Part shown: positions 5,832 through 6,017 of the stretch, piece after piece
Numbering within the stretch: the stretch's first letter is position 1
Layout of the letters: each line of letters begins with the position of its first letter
Source of the DNA: Burkholderiaceae bacterium
Lineage (GTDB): Bacteria > Pseudomonadota > Gammaproteobacteria > Burkholderiales > Burkholderiaceae_E
Length of the DNA stretch: 6,017 bases
Assembly: GCA_023258775.1 (NCBI GenBank)
Contig: JALQWJ010000101.1
Span: 1-6,017, forward strand
Reading direction: 5' to 3'
Notes under the pieces: generated by a model
Databases searched by the model: none
Told to the model about the DNA's origin: nothing
What the model saw: only the letters and a program-made list of their open reading frames with translations
Made by a program: the position numbers and the translations under genes

Positions 5832-6017
5832 ATGGCAAAGAAAATTATCAGTGTGAAGGTCAATGGCCGCTTGCAGGAAAAGGCTGTCGAGCCTCGCACG
5901 CTGCTGGTTCATTTCCTGCGCGAGGAACTATGTCTCACAGGCGCACACATCGGTTGCGAGACAAGTCACTGTGGTGCGTGTACCGTCGATGTCGATGGCA
6001 AATCGGTGAAAAGCTGC
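5832..6017 (+). CDS. coxS: CO dehydrogenase-type small subunit, [2Fe-2S] (CoxS), 5' part
   Basis: This is the iron-sulfur subunit that relays electrons from the molybdenum cofactor of the large subunit to the FAD of CoxM. Only 62 of an expected 160-170 residues are inside the window. They make up most of the N-terminal plant-ferredoxin-like domain. The first-cluster ligands are Cys42, Cys47, Cys50 and Cys62 (C-x4-C-x2-C-x11-C), and the window ends on Cys62. The segments [14 protein letters not shown] and [20 protein letters not shown] closely match CoxS of Oligotropha as I recall it, more so than generic xanthine dehydrogenase small subunits. The ATG at 5832 has AGGAA seven bases upstream. 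The C-terminal helical domain with the second [2Fe-2S] cluster, and presumably coxL, lie beyond the right edge. Confidence 0.87.
   Translation, partial: MAKKIISVKVNGRLQEKAVEPRTLLVHFLREELCLTGAHIGCETSHCGACTVDVDGKSVKSC

Overview
The window reads as a piece of a proteobacterial chromosome, most likely betaproteobacterial (Burkholderiales-like). This placement rests on the protein styles, the moderate GC content and the strong Shine-Dalgarno sites, not on any marker gene, so it is tentative. The left two thirds lie on the minus strand and hold a branched-chain-amino-acid-type (HAAT/Liv family) ABC transporter cluster. The right end lies on the plus strand and holds the start of an aerobic CO dehydrogenase-type (coxM-coxS) operon.

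Minus strand, in transcription order. A small two-gene unit of unknown function comes first (66 aa at 4632-4432, then 96 aa at 4385-4095), with a terminator-like stem-loop at 4049-4081. Next is a periplasmic substrate-binding protein (3949-2744) with a perfect Shine-Dalgarno site. A 185-nt structured spacer containing a 13-bp perfect hairpin follows, then livG-type (2558-1785) and livF-type (1783-1082) ATPases. A second, unrelated-looking periplasmic substrate-binding protein (1026 to beyond the left edge) ends the series. The LivH/LivM-type permeases needed for a working transporter are not in the window and may lie beyond the left edge.

Plus strand. coxM (4942-5802, FAD subunit) and the 5' part of coxS (5832 onward, [2Fe-2S] subunit) are in M-S order, as expected for an M-S-L CO dehydrogenase operon. 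The window ends exactly at the fourth cluster cysteine of CoxS. The large molybdenum subunit, which would decide the real substrate, is not visible.

The most interesting element is the 309-nt divergent intergenic region 4633-4941. It contains four direct repeats with an exact 22-bp period (4685-4772; core TGCRRTGTCTCG). A 22-bp period is not a multiple of three, so the array is not coding. It puts copies on nearly the same face of the helix, which suggests an array of protein-binding sites controlling coxM and/or the divergent small genes. A LytTR-type CO-responsive activator such as RcoM is an attractive but unproven candidate.
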